From Sphingomonas sp. Leaf357 (lineage in GTDB: Bacteria; Pseudomonadota; Alphaproteobacteria; Sphingomonadales; Sphingomonadaceae), in contig NZ_LMPM01000001.1 of assembly GCF_001423845.1 (NCBI RefSeq), positions 1,341,493 through 1,405,492 of the forward strand: DNA of 64,000 nucleotides, given 5' to 3'. The notes beneath the pieces were generated by a model. It saw only the letters and a list, made by a program, of their open reading frames with translations. It searched no databases and was not told where the DNA came from. The position numbers were made by a program, and so were the translations under genes. Positions within the stretch are counted from its first letter, which is position 1. Each line of letters starts with the position of its first letter. Below are positions 25,272-33,292 of the stretch, piece by piece.

Positions 25272-25355
25272 TTGACACCTCATCCCACATCTCTAGAGGC
25301 GGCGACGGGCCACGCGGTCCCAACGCCGCGCGTGCTCTCTGTGAGGAGAGACTAC
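25272..25355 (+). ncRNA. serC leader RNA (serC motif candidate)
   Basis: The leader before serC folds into two hairpins. The first has stem GGCGGCG (25298-25304) with CGCCGC (25324-25329) and an inner GGGCC/GGTCC helix. The second, CTCTC (25335-25339) with GAGAG (25346-25350), buries the serC Shine-Dalgarno GAGGAGAG. Together with the serC-serA order this fits the alphaproteobacterial serC motif (Rfam RF00517), a cis-regulatory RNA whose ligand is not established. An upstream CATCTCTAGAG could compete for pairing. The assignment is from architecture and memory of the motif, not from a covariance search. Confidence 0.7.
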
Positions 25356-26498
25356 ATGACTGATCTACCTGCCGCCCCGGCGCATAAGCCGGCGCGTCCG
25401 TATTTTTCCAGCGGCCCGTGCGCGAAGCCGCCCGGCTGGAGCCCCGAGAAACTCGATACCGCCGTCCTCGGCCGCTCGCATCGCTCGAAGCTCGGCAAGG
25501 TGCGCCTGCAATATGCGATCGATCTGATGCGCGAGCTGCTGCGCCTGCCCGACACGCACCGCATCGGCATCGTCCCGGGATCGGATACCGGCGCGTTCGA
25601 GATGGCGATGTGGACGATGCTGGGTGCCAGGCCTGTCACGACGCTCGCCTGGGAAAGCTTCGGCGAAGGCTGGGTGATGGACGCCGTCAAGCAGCTCAAG
25701 ATCGACCCGACCGTTATCCGCGCCGACTACGGCCAGCTGCCCGATCTCGCCGCGGTCGATTGGTCGAACGACGTGCTGTTCACCTGGAACGGCACCACCT
25801 CGGGCGTGCGCGTGCCGAATGCCGACTGGATCCCGGCCGACCGCGAGGGGCTGAGCTTCGCCGACGCGACGTCGGGCGTGTTCGCCTATGACATCGACTG
25901 GACGAAGATCGATGTCGCCACGTTCAGCTGGCAGAAGGTGCTGGGCGGGGAGGGCGGCCACGGCGTGCTGATCCTCGGCCCCCGCGCGGTCGAACGGCTC
26001 GAAAGCTACGCGCCGGCCTGGCCGCTGCCCAAGGTGTTCCGCCTCGTTTCCAAGGGCAAGCTGACCGAGGGCGTGTTCAAGGGCGAGACGATCAACACCC
26101 CGTCGATGCTGGCGGTGGAGGATGCGATACTCGCGCTGGAATGGGCGAAATCGGTCGGCGGCGCGGACGGGCTGATCGCGCGCAGCGACGCCAACGCGGC
26201 GGCCTTGGGCAAGATCGTCGCCGAGCGCGACTGGCTCGGGCATCTGGCGGCGGACGAAGCGTCGCGTTCGAAGACCAGCGTGTGCCTCACCGTCGAGGGT
26301 GCCGACGAGGCGTTCATCAAGGCGTTCGCGGCTCTCCTCGAAAAGGCCGATGCGGCGTACGACATCGCCGGCTACCGCGATGCGCCGGCGGGCTTGCGCA
26401 TCTGGTGCGGCGCGACGGTGGACACCGCCGATATCGAGGCGCTCGGGCCGTGGCTCGACTGGGCCTATGCGACCGTGAAGGCGCAGGTCGCCGCTTAA
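25356..26498 (+). CDS. serC: Phosphoserine aminotransferase
   Basis: A 380-residue PLP enzyme converting 3-phosphohydroxypyruvate and glutamate to phosphoserine. FSSGPCAKPPGW at the N-terminus, the PLP lysine at 194 in SWQKVLGGEGGHG, and the long-family character (close to the alphaproteobacterial/archaeal SerC type) support the call. The start at 25356 follows GAGGAGAG; the upstream frame to 25272 runs through the leader RNA and is not used. It is in an operon with serA, separated by a type C repeat pair. Confidence 0.96.
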   Translation: MTDLPAAPAHKPARPYFSSGPCAKPPGWSPEKLDTAVLGRSHRSKLGKVRLQYAIDLMRELLRLPDTHRIGIVPGSDTGAFEMAMWTMLGARPVTTLAWESFGEGWVMDAVKQLKIDPTVIRADYGQLPDLAAVDWSNDVLFTWNGTTSGVRVPNADWIPADREGLSFADATSGVFAYDIDWTKIDVATFSWQKVLGGEGGHGVLILGPRAVERLESYAPAWPLPKVFRLVSKGKLTEGVFKGETINTPSMLAVEDAILALEWAKSVGGADGLIARSDANAAALGKIVAERDWLGHLAADEASRSKTSVCLTVEGADEAFIKAFAALLEKADAAYDIAGYRDAPAGLRIWCGATVDTADIEALGPWLDWAYATVKAQVAA

Positions 26499-26502
26499 TT
26501 CT

Positions 26503-26579
26503 CGTCATCCCCGCGCAGGCGGGGATCCATACCAAGTGCCGTCAGCGATTATGGATCCCCGCCTGCGCGGGGATGACGG
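26503..26579. repeat. Type C palindromic repeat pair between serC and serA
   Basis: A perfectly symmetrical doublet: two arms with flank GTC, stem ATCCCCGC/GCGGGGAT, loop GCAG or CTGC, flank CCAT, separated by 20 bp. It starts 5 bp after the serC stop. As an intercistronic element it will form strong stem-loops in the serC-serA mRNA. Confidence 0.93.
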
Positions 26580-26600
26580 CTGTTTCGAAAGATATTCCCC

Positions 26601-28178
26601 ATGCCAAAAGTACTCATCAGCGACGCAATGGACCCCAAGGCCGCGCAGATCTTCCGCGAGCGCGGCGTCGAAGTGGACGAGATCACCGGCAAGACGCCCG
26701 AGGAACTGATCGCGATCATCGGCGACTATGACGGCCTCGCGATCCGCTCTTCCACCAAGGTGACCAAGGCGATTCTCGCCGCCGCGACCAATCTCAAGGT
26801 CATCGGCCGCGCCGGGATCGGCGTGGACAATGTCGATATCCCCGCCGCCTCGGCGCAGGGCGTGGTCGTGATGAACACCCCGTTCGGCAATTCGATCACC
26901 ACCGCCGAACACGCCATCGCGCTGATGTTCGCGCTCGCCCGCCAGCTTCCCGAGGCGGACGCCAGCACGCAGGCCGGCAAATGGGAGAAGAACCGCTTCA
27001 TGGGCGTCGAGCTGACCGCCAAGACATTGGGCCTGATCGGCGCGGGCAATATCGGCGGCATCGTCGCCGATCGTGCGCGCGGCCTGAAGATGAAGGTCAT
27101 TGCGTTCGATCCCTTCCTGTCGCCGGAACGCGCGCTCGAACTGGGCGTCGAGAAGGTCGAGCTGGACGATCTGCTCGCCCGCGCCGACTTCATCACTTTG
27201 CACACGCCGCTGACCGACCAGACGCGCAACATCCTGTCGGCGGAGAATCTCGCCAAGACCAAGCCGGGCGTGCGCATCATCAATTGCGCGCGCGGTGGGC
27301 TGATCGACGAGGCGGCGCTGAAGGCCGGGCTCGATTCGGGCCATATCGGCGGCGCGGCGCTCGACGTGTTCGTGCAGGAGCCGGCCAAGGAGAACCCGTT
27401 GTTCGGCACGCCCAACTTCGTTTCCACCCCGCATCTGGGTGCCTCGACCAACGAGGCTCAGGTCAATGTGGCGATCCAGGTCGCCGAGCAGATGGCGGAC
27501 TATCTCGTGTCGGGCGGCGTGACCAACGCGCTCAACGTGCCGTCGCTGTCCGCCGAGGAAGCGCCGCGCCTGAAGCCGTACATGGCGCTCGCCGAGAAGC
27601 TCGGGTCGCTGGTCGGCCAGCTCACCACCGGGTCGATCGGCCGCATCTCGGTCCATACCGAGGGCGCCGCGGCCGAGCTGAACCCAAAGCCGATGGTCTC
27701 CGCCGTGCTGGCCGGGTTCCTGCGCACGCAGACCGACACCGTCAATATGGTCAACGCGCCTTTGCTCGCCAAGGAACGCGGCATCGAGGTGCGTGAGGTG
27801 CGCACCGAGCGCGAGGGCGATTACCACACGCTGCTGCGCGTCTCGGTCAAGACTGACGCGGGCGAGCGTTCGGTCGCCGGCACGCTGTTCGGCGATGCCG
27901 CGCCGCGCCTGGTCGAGCTGTTCGGCATCAAGGTCGAGGCCGACCTGGCCGGGCACATGCTGTACGTCGTCAACGAGGACGCGCCCGGCTTCATCGGTCG
28001 TTTGGGCTCGCTGCTCGGCGAGCAGGGCGTCAACATCGGCACCTTCCACCTCGGCCGCCGCTCGGCCGGTGGCGAGGCGGTGCTGCTGCTGTCGGTCGAC
28101 GAACCGGTGTCGGCGGAACTCCTCGCCAAGGTGCGCGCCCTGGCCGGCGTCCGCACCGCGATGGGCCTGAGCTTCTAG
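26601..28178 (+). CDS. serA: D-3-phosphoglycerate dehydrogenase
   Basis: A 525-residue long-type SerA that oxidises 3-phosphoglycerate with NAD+, the first step of serine synthesis. The NAD Rossmann motif GLIGAGNIGGIVADRARG is at about 144-161. The catalytic Arg lies in INCARGGLIDE, and the Glu-His pair in the region up to STPHLGAST. An intervening allosteric domain and a C-terminal ACT domain (YVVNEDAPGFIGRLGSLLGEQGVNIGTF) follow, consistent with serine feedback control. It is the second gene of the serC-serA operon. Confidence 0.97.
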   Translation: MPKVLISDAMDPKAAQIFRERGVEVDEITGKTPEELIAIIGDYDGLAIRSSTKVTKAILAAATNLKVIGRAGIGVDNVDIPAASAQGVVVMNTPFGNSITTAEHAIALMFALARQLPEADASTQAGKWEKNRFMGVELTAKTLGLIGAGNIGGIVADRARGLKMKVIAFDPFLSPERALELGVEKVELDDLLARADFITLHTPLTDQTRNILSAENLAKTKPGVRIINCARGGLIDEAALKAGLDSGHIGGAALDVFVQEPAKENPLFGTPNFVSTPHLGASTNEAQVNVAIQVAEQMADYLVSGGVTNALNVPSLSAEEAPRLKPYMALAEKLGSLVGQLTTGSIGRISVHTEGAAAELNPKPMVSAVLAGFLRTQTDTVNMVNAPLLAKERGIEVREVRTEREGDYHTLLRVSVKTDAGERSVAGTLFGDAAPRLVELFGIKVEADLAGHMLYVVNEDAPGFIGRLGSLLGEQGVNIGTFHLGRRSAGGEAVLLLSVDEPVSAELLAKVRALAGVRTAMGLSF

Positions 28179-28183
28179 GACAT

Positions 28184-28619
28184 CTCCCTCTCCCCGCTTG
28201 CGGGGAGAGGGCCGGGGAGAGGGGCCGTGCCGCGAACCAGAACGTCCGGAACGATACTTGATTGCGCTAAGGTCATGCGCAGCGAGCCGACCGGACCGGA
28301 GGCGCGATTATGGTATCATCTTCGTGCAAAGCGCTTGAACGGCGTAAAATTCAGCCGCCAGGTCGTGATCGGGGCTTTCATTGCCGATTTCGCCGCTCGG
28401 TCGCATCGCCTCGTCATCGAGCTTGATGGCGATACGCATGCAGGCAACGAGGCGCGGGATGCGCAACGGACCGCGTGGCTTGAACGGCAGGGGTATCGTG
28501 TTATCCGGTTTGCGAATTCCGATGTCATGATCAATGAGGCGTCGGTCCTTGAAGCCATCATTGCCGCGCTTGCAACTGCCCCTCTCCCCAACCCTCTCCC
28601 CGCAAGCGGGGAGAGGGAG
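28184..28619 (+). mobile_element. Type E repeat pair carrying a DUF559 nuclease gene
   Basis: The left arm (28184-28224: stem CCCTCTCCCCG/CGGGGAGAGGG then CCGGGGAGAGGGG) and the right arm (28579-28619, its reverse complement) enclose a DUF559 gene. The purine-rich end of the left arm, GGGGAGAGGGG, forms the nuclease Shine-Dalgarno; the right arm encodes about 13 C-terminal residues. The unit lies between serA and hisZ. Mobility is inferred from structure only. Confidence 0.6.
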
Positions 28620-28640
28620 TCAGGTTCATCTTCCTTATGA
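28227..28640 (+). CDS. DUF559 (Vsr-like) endonuclease-domain protein, first copy
   Basis: A 137-residue protein with the PD-(D/E)XK-type fold shared with Vsr. After a helical start (PTGPEARLWYHLRAKRLNGVKF) come Asp54 in FIADF, Glu65 and Asp67 in LVIELDGDTH, and His71, the usual active-site cluster, all intact. It starts at GTG 28227 with GGAGAGGGG from the repeat arm as Shine-Dalgarno. Residues 118-131 (PLPNPLPASGERE region) are repeat-encoded and unlikely to be part of the fold. Its TGA overlaps the hisZ ATG (ATGA). It is a homologue of the copy at 32.8-33.2 kb. The function of DUF559 proteins is not known. Confidence 0.85.
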   Translation: MPRTRTSGTILDCAKVMRSEPTGPEARLWYHLRAKRLNGVKFSRQVVIGAFIADFAARSHRLVIELDGDTHAGNEARDAQRTAWLERQGYRVIRFANSDVMINEASVLEAIIAALATAPLPNPLPASGERESGSSSL

Positions 28641-29749
28641 CCAATGCCCTTCTCCCAGAAGGTTTCCGTGACCGCCTGCCCCCTTATGCCGATGCCGCCG
28701 CGCGGCTGGAGGCGGCGGTGTTGGGGGCTGCGTACGCGCATGGCTACGAACGTGCCGACCCAGCCTTGGCCGAATTCGAGGCGGGGCTCGCCGGGCGGCT
28801 GAAATCGGCACGGGCGCAGGATTCGGTGCGCTTCGTCGATCCGGTCAGCCAGGCGACGCTGGCGGTTCGACCCGACATCACGGCGCAGATCGGGCGGATC
28901 GCCGCGACTCGGATGGGGCATCACCCGCGCCCCGTCCGCCTGTCCTATGCCGGCCCGATCCTGAAACTGCGCGCCTCGCAACTCAGCCCGGAGCGCGAAC
29001 TGCGCCAGATCGGCTGCGAGTTGATCGGGCTGGATACGGTGGCGGCGGCGGTCGAGGTGACGCAGGTCGCGGTCGAGGCGCTCGCGGCGGCGGGCGTCAC
29101 CGGCGTGTCGATCGATTTCACCTTGCCCGATCTGGTCGACATCCTCGCCGCCGGTCCGTTTCCGGTCGCCGCCGACAAGATCGATCTGCTGCGCGACCGG
29201 CTCGATGCCAAGGATGCCGGTGGCGTCACGGCGATCGCCCCCGCCTACCTTCCGCTGATCGAGGCGGCCGGCCCGTTCGAGGCGGCGCACCAGCGGCTGT
29301 GCGCCTTCGATGCCGGTGGCGCGCTGACCAGTCGGCTCGATGCGCTGTGGAAGATCGCCGAAAGCCTCAAGGGCCGGGTCGCGCTCACGCTCGATCCGAC
29401 CGAGCGGCACGGCTTCGAATATCAAAGCTGGCTCGGCTTCTCGATCTTCGCGGATGCGGTGCGCGGCGAGATCGGGCGCGGCGGCAGCTACACGATCGTG
29501 CACGAAAACGGCGCGGAGGAGGCCGCGATGGGATTCTCGCTGTTCGCCGACGGCATCGTCGCGGCGGGCATCGGCGGCATCGCGCGGCGGCGGCTGTTCG
29601 TGCCGCTCGGCAGCGATGCGGCGCTGGCCGCCCGCATGCGCACCGATGGCTGGGTGACGGTCGCTGCGCTGGAAGCAGGCGATACGCCCGAGGCGCAATT
29701 GTGCACGCATATCCTGAGCCACGGCGTGGCGAGGCCGCTCTCGGCTTGA
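28637..29749 (+). CDS. hisZ: ATP phosphoribosyltransferase regulatory subunit
   Basis: A 370-residue HisRS-like protein without the anticodon domain, the regulatory subunit that pairs with short-form HisG in histidine synthesis. LLPEGFRDRLPPYADAAARLE, VRPDITAQIGRIAATRM and SPERELRQIGCELIG are the class II synthetase-like segments seen in HisZ. hisG is not in the window. The start codon overlaps the stop of the DUF559 gene, so its translation may now depend on ribosomes arriving from that gene. purA follows after 109 bp. Confidence 0.92.
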   Translation: MTNALLPEGFRDRLPPYADAAARLEAAVLGAAYAHGYERADPALAEFEAGLAGRLKSARAQDSVRFVDPVSQATLAVRPDITAQIGRIAATRMGHHPRPVRLSYAGPILKLRASQLSPERELRQIGCELIGLDTVAAAVEVTQVAVEALAAAGVTGVSIDFTLPDLVDILAAGPFPVAADKIDLLRDRLDAKDAGGVTAIAPAYLPLIEAAGPFEAAHQRLCAFDAGGALTSRLDALWKIAESLKGRVALTLDPTERHGFEYQSWLGFSIFADAVRGEIGRGGSYTIVHENGAEEAAMGFSLFADGIVAAGIGGIARRRLFVPLGSDAALAARMRTDGWVTVAALEAGDTPEAQLCTHILSHGVARPLSA

Positions 29750-29801
29750 CACCCGCGCGGCACCCCGGCAGGGGCGCACGCGCAGTTTCTGAACCCTCCG
29801 C

Positions 29802-29828
29802 GCGTCGAGCCCTGTCGAAGGGCGCGTG
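29802..29828. repeat. Degenerate type A arm between hisZ and purA
   Basis: GTCGAGCCCTGTCGAAGGGCG is a partial type A arm without an inverted partner, apparently a decayed copy. Confidence 0.55.
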
Positions 29829-29858
29829 GAGTTGCCCGGCAGGCGGAGACTCGTATTC

Positions 29859-31148
29859 ATGGCAAACGTAGCAGTGATCGGCGCCCAATGGGGCGATGAG
29901 GGCAAGGGCAAGATCGTCGACTGGCTCGCCGAGCGCGCCGATGTCGTCGTGCGCTTCCAGGGCGGTCACAATGCCGGTCACACTCTGGTCGTCGGCGAGA
30001 AGGTCTACAAGCTGTCGCTGCTGCCCTCGGGGATCGTGCGCGGTACGCCGTCGGTGATCGGCAATGGCGTGGTGCTCGATCCCTGGGCGCTCAAGGCCGA
30101 GATCGAGAAGCTGGCCGGGCAGGGGGTGGCGATCAGCCCCGAGACGCTGATGATCGCCGACAATTGCGCGCTGATCCTGCCGTTCCACCGCGATCTCGAT
30201 TCGCTGCGCGAGGATGCCAGCGGCGCGGGCAAGATCGGCACCACGCGGCGCGGCATCGGCCCGGCCTATGAGGACAAGGTCGGCCGGCGTGCGATCCGGG
30301 TGTGCGATCTGGCGCATCTCGATGCGCTCGGGCCGCAATTCGATCGCCTGACCGCGCATCACGACGCGCTGCGCGCCGGCTTCGGCGAGCCGCCGATCGA
30401 TCGTGAGGCACTGCTGGCCGAACTGCGCGAGATCGCCGGCTTCGTGCTGCAATTCGCCAAGCCGGTGTGGCGCGACCTCAACGCGCTGCGCGCCCGCGGG
30501 CGGCGCATCCTGTTCGAAGGCGCGCAGGGCGTGCTGCTCGATGTCGATCACGGCACGTATCCATTCGTCACCTCGTCGAACACGATCTCGGGCACCGCGG
30601 CGGGCGGCTCCGGCCTCGGCCCGAGTGCGGTGGGCTTCGTGCTCGGCATCGCCAAGGCCTATACGACCCGCGTCGGCTCCGGCCCGTTCCCGACCGAGTT
30701 GGAGGACGAGACCGGCGAGCGGCTGGGCGTGCGCGGCCACGAATTCGGCACCGTAACCGGTCGCAAGCGCCGCTGCGGCTGGTTCGATGCGGTGCTGGTG
30801 CGGCAATCGGCGGCGGTCGGCGGGATCACCGGCATCGCGCTGACCAAGATCGACGTGCTCGACGGGTTCGAGGAGGTGAAGATCTGCACCGGCTACACGC
30901 TGAACGGCGAAACGCTGGATTACTTCCCCTCGCACGCCGCCGATCAGGCGCAGGTCGTGCCGGTCTACGAGACGATGCCCGGCTGGAGCGAATCCACCGC
31001 CGGCGCACGCAGCTGGGCCGATTTGCCGGGTCAGGCGATCAAGTATATCCGCCGCATCGAGGAACTGATCAACTGCCCGGTGGCGCTGGTCTCGACCAGT
31101 CCGGAGCGCGAGGACACGATCCTGGTGCGCGATCCGTTCGCGGATTGA
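29859..31148 (+). CDS. purA: Adenylosuccinate synthetase
   Basis: A 429-residue GTP-dependent enzyme joining IMP and aspartate in AMP synthesis. The P-loop [11 protein letters not shown] (8-18), the GGHNAGHTL block and the C-terminal GTP-binding region ([15 protein letters not shown], ...[12 protein letters not shown]) are present, and length is typical. The start at 29859 ([10 protein letters not shown]) fits the family; an 11-codon upstream extension does not. No clear rho-independent terminator follows in its direction, only a type A repeat. Confidence 0.98.
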   Translation: MANVAVIGAQWGDEGKGKIVDWLAERADVVVRFQGGHNAGHTLVVGEKVYKLSLLPSGIVRGTPSVIGNGVVLDPWALKAEIEKLAGQGVAISPETLMIADNCALILPFHRDLDSLREDASGAGKIGTTRRGIGPAYEDKVGRRAIRVCDLAHLDALGPQFDRLTAHHDALRAGFGEPPIDREALLAELREIAGFVLQFAKPVWRDLNALRARGRRILFEGAQGVLLDVDHGTYPFVTSSNTISGTAAGGSGLGPSAVGFVLGIAKAYTTRVGSGPFPTELEDETGERLGVRGHEFGTVTGRKRRCGWFDAVLVRQSAAVGGITGIALTKIDVLDGFEEVKICTGYTLNGETLDYFPSHAADQAQVVPVYETMPGWSESTAGARSWADLPGQAIKYIRRIEELINCPVALVSTSPEREDTILVRDPFAD

Positions 31149-31175
31149 TCGTCGGCTTAGACGTATCCCCCTTCC

Positions 31176-31242
31176 GTCGCCCTGAGCCTGTCGAAAAGGG
31201 CGCGTTCGGGGCATGTGCTTCGACAAGCTGAGCTCGAACAGA
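31176..31242. repeat. Type A palindromic repeat pair after purA
   Basis: Left arm CGCCCTGAG, CCTGT, CGAAAAGGGCG; right arm TGCTTCGA, CAAGC, TGAGCTCGAACA. It is somewhat decayed but still an inverted pair about 10 bp apart. Confidence 0.75.
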
Positions 31243-31267
31243 GTTTTTTTGGCCCGCTTGCGGACGC

Positions 31268-31306
31268 AATAAAAAAACCGGCCGCGAACACGAGGTTCGC
31301 GGCCGG
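31268..31306 (-). terminator. Rho-independent terminator
   Basis: On the minus strand a perfect 12-bp stem, CCGGCCGCGAAC with GTTCGCGGCCGG, and a 5-nt loop are followed by a run of seven T. It lies 27 bp past the stop of the Thr/Pro-rich protein gene and ends that transcript. Confidence 0.92.
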
Positions 31307-31332
31307 CTGACGAAACTAGGTTCGTTCGAAGC

Positions 31333-31635
31333 TTATTTCGGCTTCTTCTTCGACTTCTTCGGTGTCTCGGAAGTCGTTGCCGGATCGGCCGACGTCGTCG
31401 TCGCCTGATCGGCACTCGGCGTTTCGGTCGTGGCCGGTGCCGTCGTCGTGGCAGGTGCGCTCGGGTCGACCGTGCTCATGTCGGTCGTGGTGGGCGTATC
31501 GGCTGGGGTAGCCGGTGCAGGCATCGTCGGCGTCGTGTTGGTGCCCGGCGTGGTCTGCGGCGTTGCCGGAGCATTCTGTGCAATAGCTGCGGTCGACAGG
31601 CCAATTGCTGCAAATCCAAGGATCAAGTTACGCAT
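31333..31635 (-). CDS. Small secreted Thr/Pro/Ala-rich protein
   Basis: A 100-residue protein with a clear signal peptide (MRNLILGFAAIGLSTAAIA, cleaved before QNAP), a low-complexity middle of Thr, Ala, Pro and Asp, and a basic tail KKSKKKPK. It is mostly disordered and probably periplasmic. The start at 31635 follows AAAGGAGAAG; the much longer frame upstream runs through aroC in another frame and is rejected. It has its own terminator, so it is expressed as a single gene. No family was recognised. Confidence 0.8.
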   Translation of the reverse strand: MRNLILGFAAIGLSTAAIAQNAPATPQTTPGTNTTPTMPAPATPADTPTTTDMSTVDPSAPATTTAPATTETPSADQATTTSADPATTSETPKKSKKKPK

Positions 31636-31736
31636 CGTTCTTCTCCTTTCCCGAAACATTCGGGTCGTAGGATAAAACGATCTTATGCTTGAAAGGTCGC
31701 TCCCTTCATCTCTGGATTCGAACCGCTGGCCGATCC

Positions 31737-32813
31737 TCATCCACATTGGGCGCGCTGGAGCAACGCTTGGTCGGCCAGCACCAGTGCCATCATCGCTTCT
31801 ACTACTGGCGCACCACGAATACCGACGCACGGATCGTGGCGGCCCTTGGTCATGATCTCGGTCGCCGCGCCATCGCGGGTGATGGTGGGGACGGGGGTGA
31901 GGATCGAACTGGTCGGCTTGAAGGCGACGCGGACCAGCACCGGCTGGCCGGTCGATATGCCGCCGGCGATGCCGCCGGCATGGTTGGCGAGGAATTCCGG
32001 GCCGTCCGAACCCGCCTGCCCGGGGCGCATCGCATCGGCATTGTCCTCGCCGCGCAACGCAGCAGCGGCAAAACCGTCGCCGATCTCCACGCCCTTCACG
32101 GCATTGATGCTCATGCACGCGGCCGCCAGTTCGCTGTCCAGCTTGGCATAAAGCGGCGCGCCCCAGCCGGCCGGCACGCCGGTCGCCTCGCACGCGATCA
32201 CCGCGCCCAAAGACGATCCGGACTTGCGCGCGGCGTCGATCAGGCTTTCCCAGCGCAGCGCGGCCACCGCGTCGGGACAGAAGAACGGGTTGCGCCCGAT
32301 CTCGTCGGCATCGAAATTGGCCGGATCGATCGCGTCCCCGCCGATCGCCTCGACCCAGGCGCGGATTCGCACCTGCGGGATCACCAGCCGGGCCACCGCC
32401 CCCGCGGCGACCCGCGCCGCCGTCTCGCGCGCGGACGACCGTCCACCGCCGCGATAGTCGCGGAAACCGTATTTCGCGTCATAGGCGTAATCGGCATGGC
32501 CGGGCCGATAGGCGACCGCGACCTCGGAATAATCCTTCGAGCGCTGATCGACATTCTCGATCATCAGGCTGATCGGCGTGCCGGTGGTGCGGCCCTCGAA
32601 CACGCCCGAGAGGATCTTCACCTGATCCGGCTCCTGCCGCTGCGTCGTGAAGCGCGACGTGCCGGGCCGCCGCTGGTCGAGGAACGGCTGGATATCGGCT
32701 TCGCCGAGCGCCAGACCGGGCGGGCAGCCATCGACCACCGCGCCCAGCGCCGGGCCGTGGCTCTCGCCCCAGGTGGTGAACCGGAAGACGCGACCGAAGG
32801 TGTTGTAGCTCAA
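31737..32813 (-). CDS. aroC: Chorismate synthase
   Basis: A 358-residue FMN-dependent enzyme making chorismate from [40 protein letters not shown] and the C-terminal KPTSSILTP are hallmark segments. The start is not obvious. Alignment with E. coli AroC, which begins MAGNTIGQLF, puts the start at the TTG of [10 protein letters not shown] (32813); the first ATG in frame (32828, adding MGRGD) lies within a repeat arm and has no Shine-Dalgarno. The TTG overlaps the TGA of the upstream DUF559 gene (TTGA) and is preceded by GGGAGAGGAGA from the repeat, which suggests coupled translation. Confidence 0.95.
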   Translation of the reverse strand: MSYNTFGRVFRFTTWGESHGPALGAVVDGCPPGLALGEADIQPFLDQRRPGTSRFTTQRQEPDQVKILSGVFEGRTTGTPISLMIENVDQRSKDYSEVAVAYRPGHADYAYDAKYGFRDYRGGGRSSARETAARVAAGAVARLVIPQVRIRAWVEAIGGDAIDPANFDADEIGRNPFFCPDAVAALRWESLIDAARKSGSSLGAVIACEATGVPAGWGAPLYAKLDSELAAACMSINAVKGVEIGDGFAAAALRGEDNADAMRPGQAGSDGPEFLANHAGGIAGGISTGQPVLVRVAFKPTSSILTPVPTITRDGAATEIMTKGRHDPCVGIRGAPVVEAMMALVLADQALLQRAQCG

Positions 32814-33229
32814 ATCTCCTCTCCCCATCGGGGGAGAGGAAGGGGCCCGCTCGGCGCAGCCGAGTGGGAAGGTGAGGGGACGAGCGACGCCCGGATCGCC
32901 TCCGCAACGCCCTCGATATTCGTCATCACATCGGCATTGGTGAGGCGCAGCACGCGATAGCCTTCTCGTTCGAGGAATGCCGTCCGTCGGGCATCTTCAA
33001 GCTCGGTTCCGCCATGTGTATCGCCGTCGATCTCAATCACCAGCCGCTCTGCCTGGCAAACGAAATCGGCGTAGAACGGCCCCAGGCGTTGCTGACGACG
33101 GAACTTGCGGCCGTCAAGCGCCCGGCCGCGCACGATCGCCCATAGTTTGTTTTCGGCTGGCGTAGCGGCCTGGCGGAGCTCCCGGGCGCGGGCGACGGAA
33201 CCGTCGTTTGCAGCGTAGCGCGATCTCAC
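32810..33229 (-). CDS. DUF559 (Vsr-like) endonuclease-domain protein, second copy
   Basis: A 139-residue homologue of the DUF559 protein near 28.4 kb. [24 protein letters not shown] leads into Asp55 (FYADF), Glu66, Asp68 ([10 protein letters not shown]) and His72. The start is GTG at 33229 with GAGGGG from the type E arm upstream. Residues from about 117 on ([22 protein letters not shown]) are encoded by the other arm. The stop overlaps the aroC start, and fabI lies just upstream. The active-site residues are intact; the role is unknown. Confidence 0.85.
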   Translation of the reverse strand: MRSRYAANDGSVARARELRQAATPAENKLWAIVRGRALDGRKFRRQQRLGPFYADFVCQAERLVIEIDGDTHGGTELEDARRTAFLEREGYRVLRLTNADVMTNIEGVAEAIRASLVPSPSHSAAPSGPLPLPRWGEEI

Positions 33230-33292
33230 TACCGCCCCTCACCCTCCCATGCTGCGCATGGGCCCCTCCCTCTCCCCCGAGGGGAGAGGGGT
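32815..33292 (-). mobile_element. Type E repeat pair carrying a second DUF559 gene
   Basis: The aroC-side arm (32815-32880) has stem CCTCTCCCC/GGGGGAGAGG, then a second hairpin CTCGGC/GCCGAG, then GAAGGTGAGGGG. The fabI-side arm (33233-33292) is its inverted, slightly different counterpart: CCCCTCACCCTC, hairpin CCCATGC/GCATGGG, then CTCTCCCCC/GGGGAGAGG. The gene between fills the spacer. The left boundary touches the aroC start and the right boundary the fabI stop. Confidence 0.6.

Noticed and set aside
31333..32193. A 286-codon minus-strand frame joining the Thr/Pro-rich protein to upstream sequence
   Set aside because: The upstream part is out of frame with aroC and reads as shadow sequence. 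The signal peptide and Shine-Dalgarno fix the start at 31635.
28184..33292. Insertion sequences around the DUF559 and GIY-YIG genes
   Set aside because: No transposase, no terminal inverted repeats of IS size and no clear target-site duplication. The arms are the same short palindromes found empty elsewhere.
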